From Streptomyces sp. MJM8645 (GTDB lineage Bacteria > Actinomycetota > Actinomycetes > Streptomycetales > Streptomycetaceae), in contig NZ_LJJF01000001.1 of the NCBI RefSeq assembly GCF_001625365.1, forward strand, positions 248,001-312,000: 64,000 nt of DNA. The letters run 5' to 3'. A program made the position numbers and the translations under genes. The notes below the pieces were generated by a model, which saw nothing but the letters and a program-made list of their open reading frames with translations, did not search any database and was not told where the DNA came from. Position 1 is the stretch's first letter. Each line of letters opens with the position of its first letter. Of this stretch, positions 63,182 to 64,000 are shown piece after piece.

Positions 63182-63934
63182 TCAGCCGCGCAGGTGCGCG
63201 GTGAGCACCTCGACCACGGCCGCGGTCTGGTCCGCCACGTAGAAGTGCCCGCCGGGGAAGACCCGCAGGTCGAAACCGCCGGTGGTGTGCCGGTCCCACT
63301 GGGCGGCCTGGTCGACGGTGGCGTTCTGGTCGGTCTCCCCCACCAGCGCGGTGATCGGCTGCGGCACGGTCGCCTCCGGCGCGCAGCGGTACGTCTCGAT
63401 GGCGGTGTAGTCGGCCCGCAGCGCCGGCAGGATCAGCTCGCGCAGCGCCGGGATGGTGAGGATCCGCTCGTCCGTCCCGCCGAGGCGCACGATCGTGTCG
63501 AGCAGCCCGTCGTCCGGCAGCCGGTAGACGGCGGTCTCCCGGGGCAGCGAGGGCGCGCGGCCCGCCGAGACGAACAGCCGCTCGGGCCCCGGGAGACCGT
63601 CGCGGGCGAAGCATCGGGCGGTCTCGAAGGCGACGGCCGCGCCCATGCTGTGCCCGAAGAAGGTCAGCGGCCGGTCCGTCCAGTCGCGCAGCTCCCGGTA
63701 GAGCTGCTCGGCGAGCTCCAGCACCGAGTCGATCGCCGGTTCGGCGAAGCGGTTCTGACGGCCCGGGTACTGGACGGTGAGCACGTCGGCGTAGGGCGCG
63801 AGCGCGTTGGCGTACTCCATGTAGTAGCTGGCGGAGCCGCCCGCGTGGGGGAAGATCACGATCCGGGCGGGGGCGGAGTCGGACGGACTGAAGCGGCGGA
63901 ACCACGGGTTGTCGACGGCGGCACTGCTGGACAT
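63182..63934 (-). CDS. Type II thioesterase
   Basis: A 250-residue alpha/beta-hydrolase thioesterase of the editing type that clears stalled chains from polyketide and peptide synthetases. Catalytic Ser96 in GHSMG, Asp in the ALVGETDQ region and His in PGGHFYV. ATG 63934. Being near the right edge it suggests a PKS/NRPS cluster beyond the window. Confidence 0.93.
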   Translation of the reverse strand: MSSSAAVDNPWFRRFSPSDSAPARIVIFPHAGGSASYYMEYANALAPYADVLTVQYPGRQNRFAEPAIDSVLELAEQLYRELRDWTDRPLTFFGHSMGAAVAFETARCFARDGLPGPERLFVSAGRAPSLPRETAVYRLPDDGLLDTIVRLGGTDERILTIPALRELILPALRADYTAIETYRCAPEATVPQPITALVGETDQNATVDQAAQWDRHTTGGFDLRVFPGGHFYVADQTAAVVEVLTAHLRG

Positions 63935-64000
63935 GCGGATGCTGACCTCTCTCCGTGACGAACTCTGCTGCGCCTAGTCTCGCAGGGCCCCGCCCGGCGC

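Overview
The window is very GC-rich with dense, often overlapping genes and GTG/TTG starts, SARP and gamma-butyrolactone-receptor regulators, an MmyB-type XRE regulator, an F420-type LLM oxidoreductase and a CGNR protein. This points to a chromosome segment of a streptomycete (Streptomyces, Kitasatospora or a close relative). There is no rRNA, tRNA, insertion sequence, CRISPR array or integrase that I can see. I noticed no in-frame TTA codon in the genes I inspected.

Layout. 1-2.7 kb: the end of an unknown protein, a cytochrome P450 and an MFS exporter, probably one operon at the edge of a metabolite cluster lying to the left. 2.8-7.6 kb: a PrmC/HemK-like methyltransferase, an NAD-dependent DNA ligase (probably a second copy), and a CGNR regulator divergent from a metallo-beta-lactamase-fold protein, with an inverted repeat between them. 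7.6-11.1 kb: a signalling island with two gamma-butyrolactone-receptor-family TetR regulators, a SARP activator, ARE-like palindromes and a long two-step hairpin, followed by a Rid-family protein. 11.3-17.9 kb: a Tat-type NlpC/P60 hydrolase, a MarR/VOC divergent pair, a short editing-less threonyl-tRNA synthetase preceded by a threonine leader peptide and attenuator, a leucine-rich-repeat protein, and an XRE/MFS divergent pair. 18-26.3 kb: lipoamide dehydrogenase, a secreted M28 aminopeptidase, an MT0933-type small protein, regulators (TetR, PadR), DinB, MATE and a class I methyltransferase.

26.6-36.3 kb: a three-gene operon (isocitrate-lyase/PEP-mutase family enzyme, small secreted protein, bile-acid-symporter-like transporter), an AfsR-type SARP-NB-ARC-TPR regulator, a tightly overlapping operon of dehydrogenase small subunit, GMC oxidoreductase and acetoacetate-decarboxylase-fold protein, and an LLM oxidoreductase.

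36.4-59.3 kb: a complete-looking contractile injection system (CIS) of the actinobacterial type. Reading down the minus strand: LuxR regulator, secreted beta-propeller protein, DUF4255 terminator, AAA+ ATPase, sheath, tube, tail assembly protein, a 53-aa protein, a 1267-aa disordered repeat protein, second tube protein, LysM adaptor, VgrG-like spike, PAAR tip, gp25, baseplate J, tail protein I, and a zinc-ribbon membrane-anchored protein. A divergent membrane-anchored 'hydrolytic-protein' gene flanks it. I see no capsid, terminase, tail-fibre or DUF4157 gene, so this is neither a prophage nor a fibre-bearing secreted particle.

59.8-64 kb: RtcB RNA ligase with archease, a styrene-monooxygenase-like flavoprotein and a type II thioesterase, the last probably bordering another biosynthetic cluster to the right.

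The strongest leads are the threonine attenuator on the truncated ThrRS, the 1267-aa VQR-repeat protein inside the CIS, the CIS/beta-propeller coupling, the GMC/decarboxylase operon, and the butyrolactone-SARP switch region.
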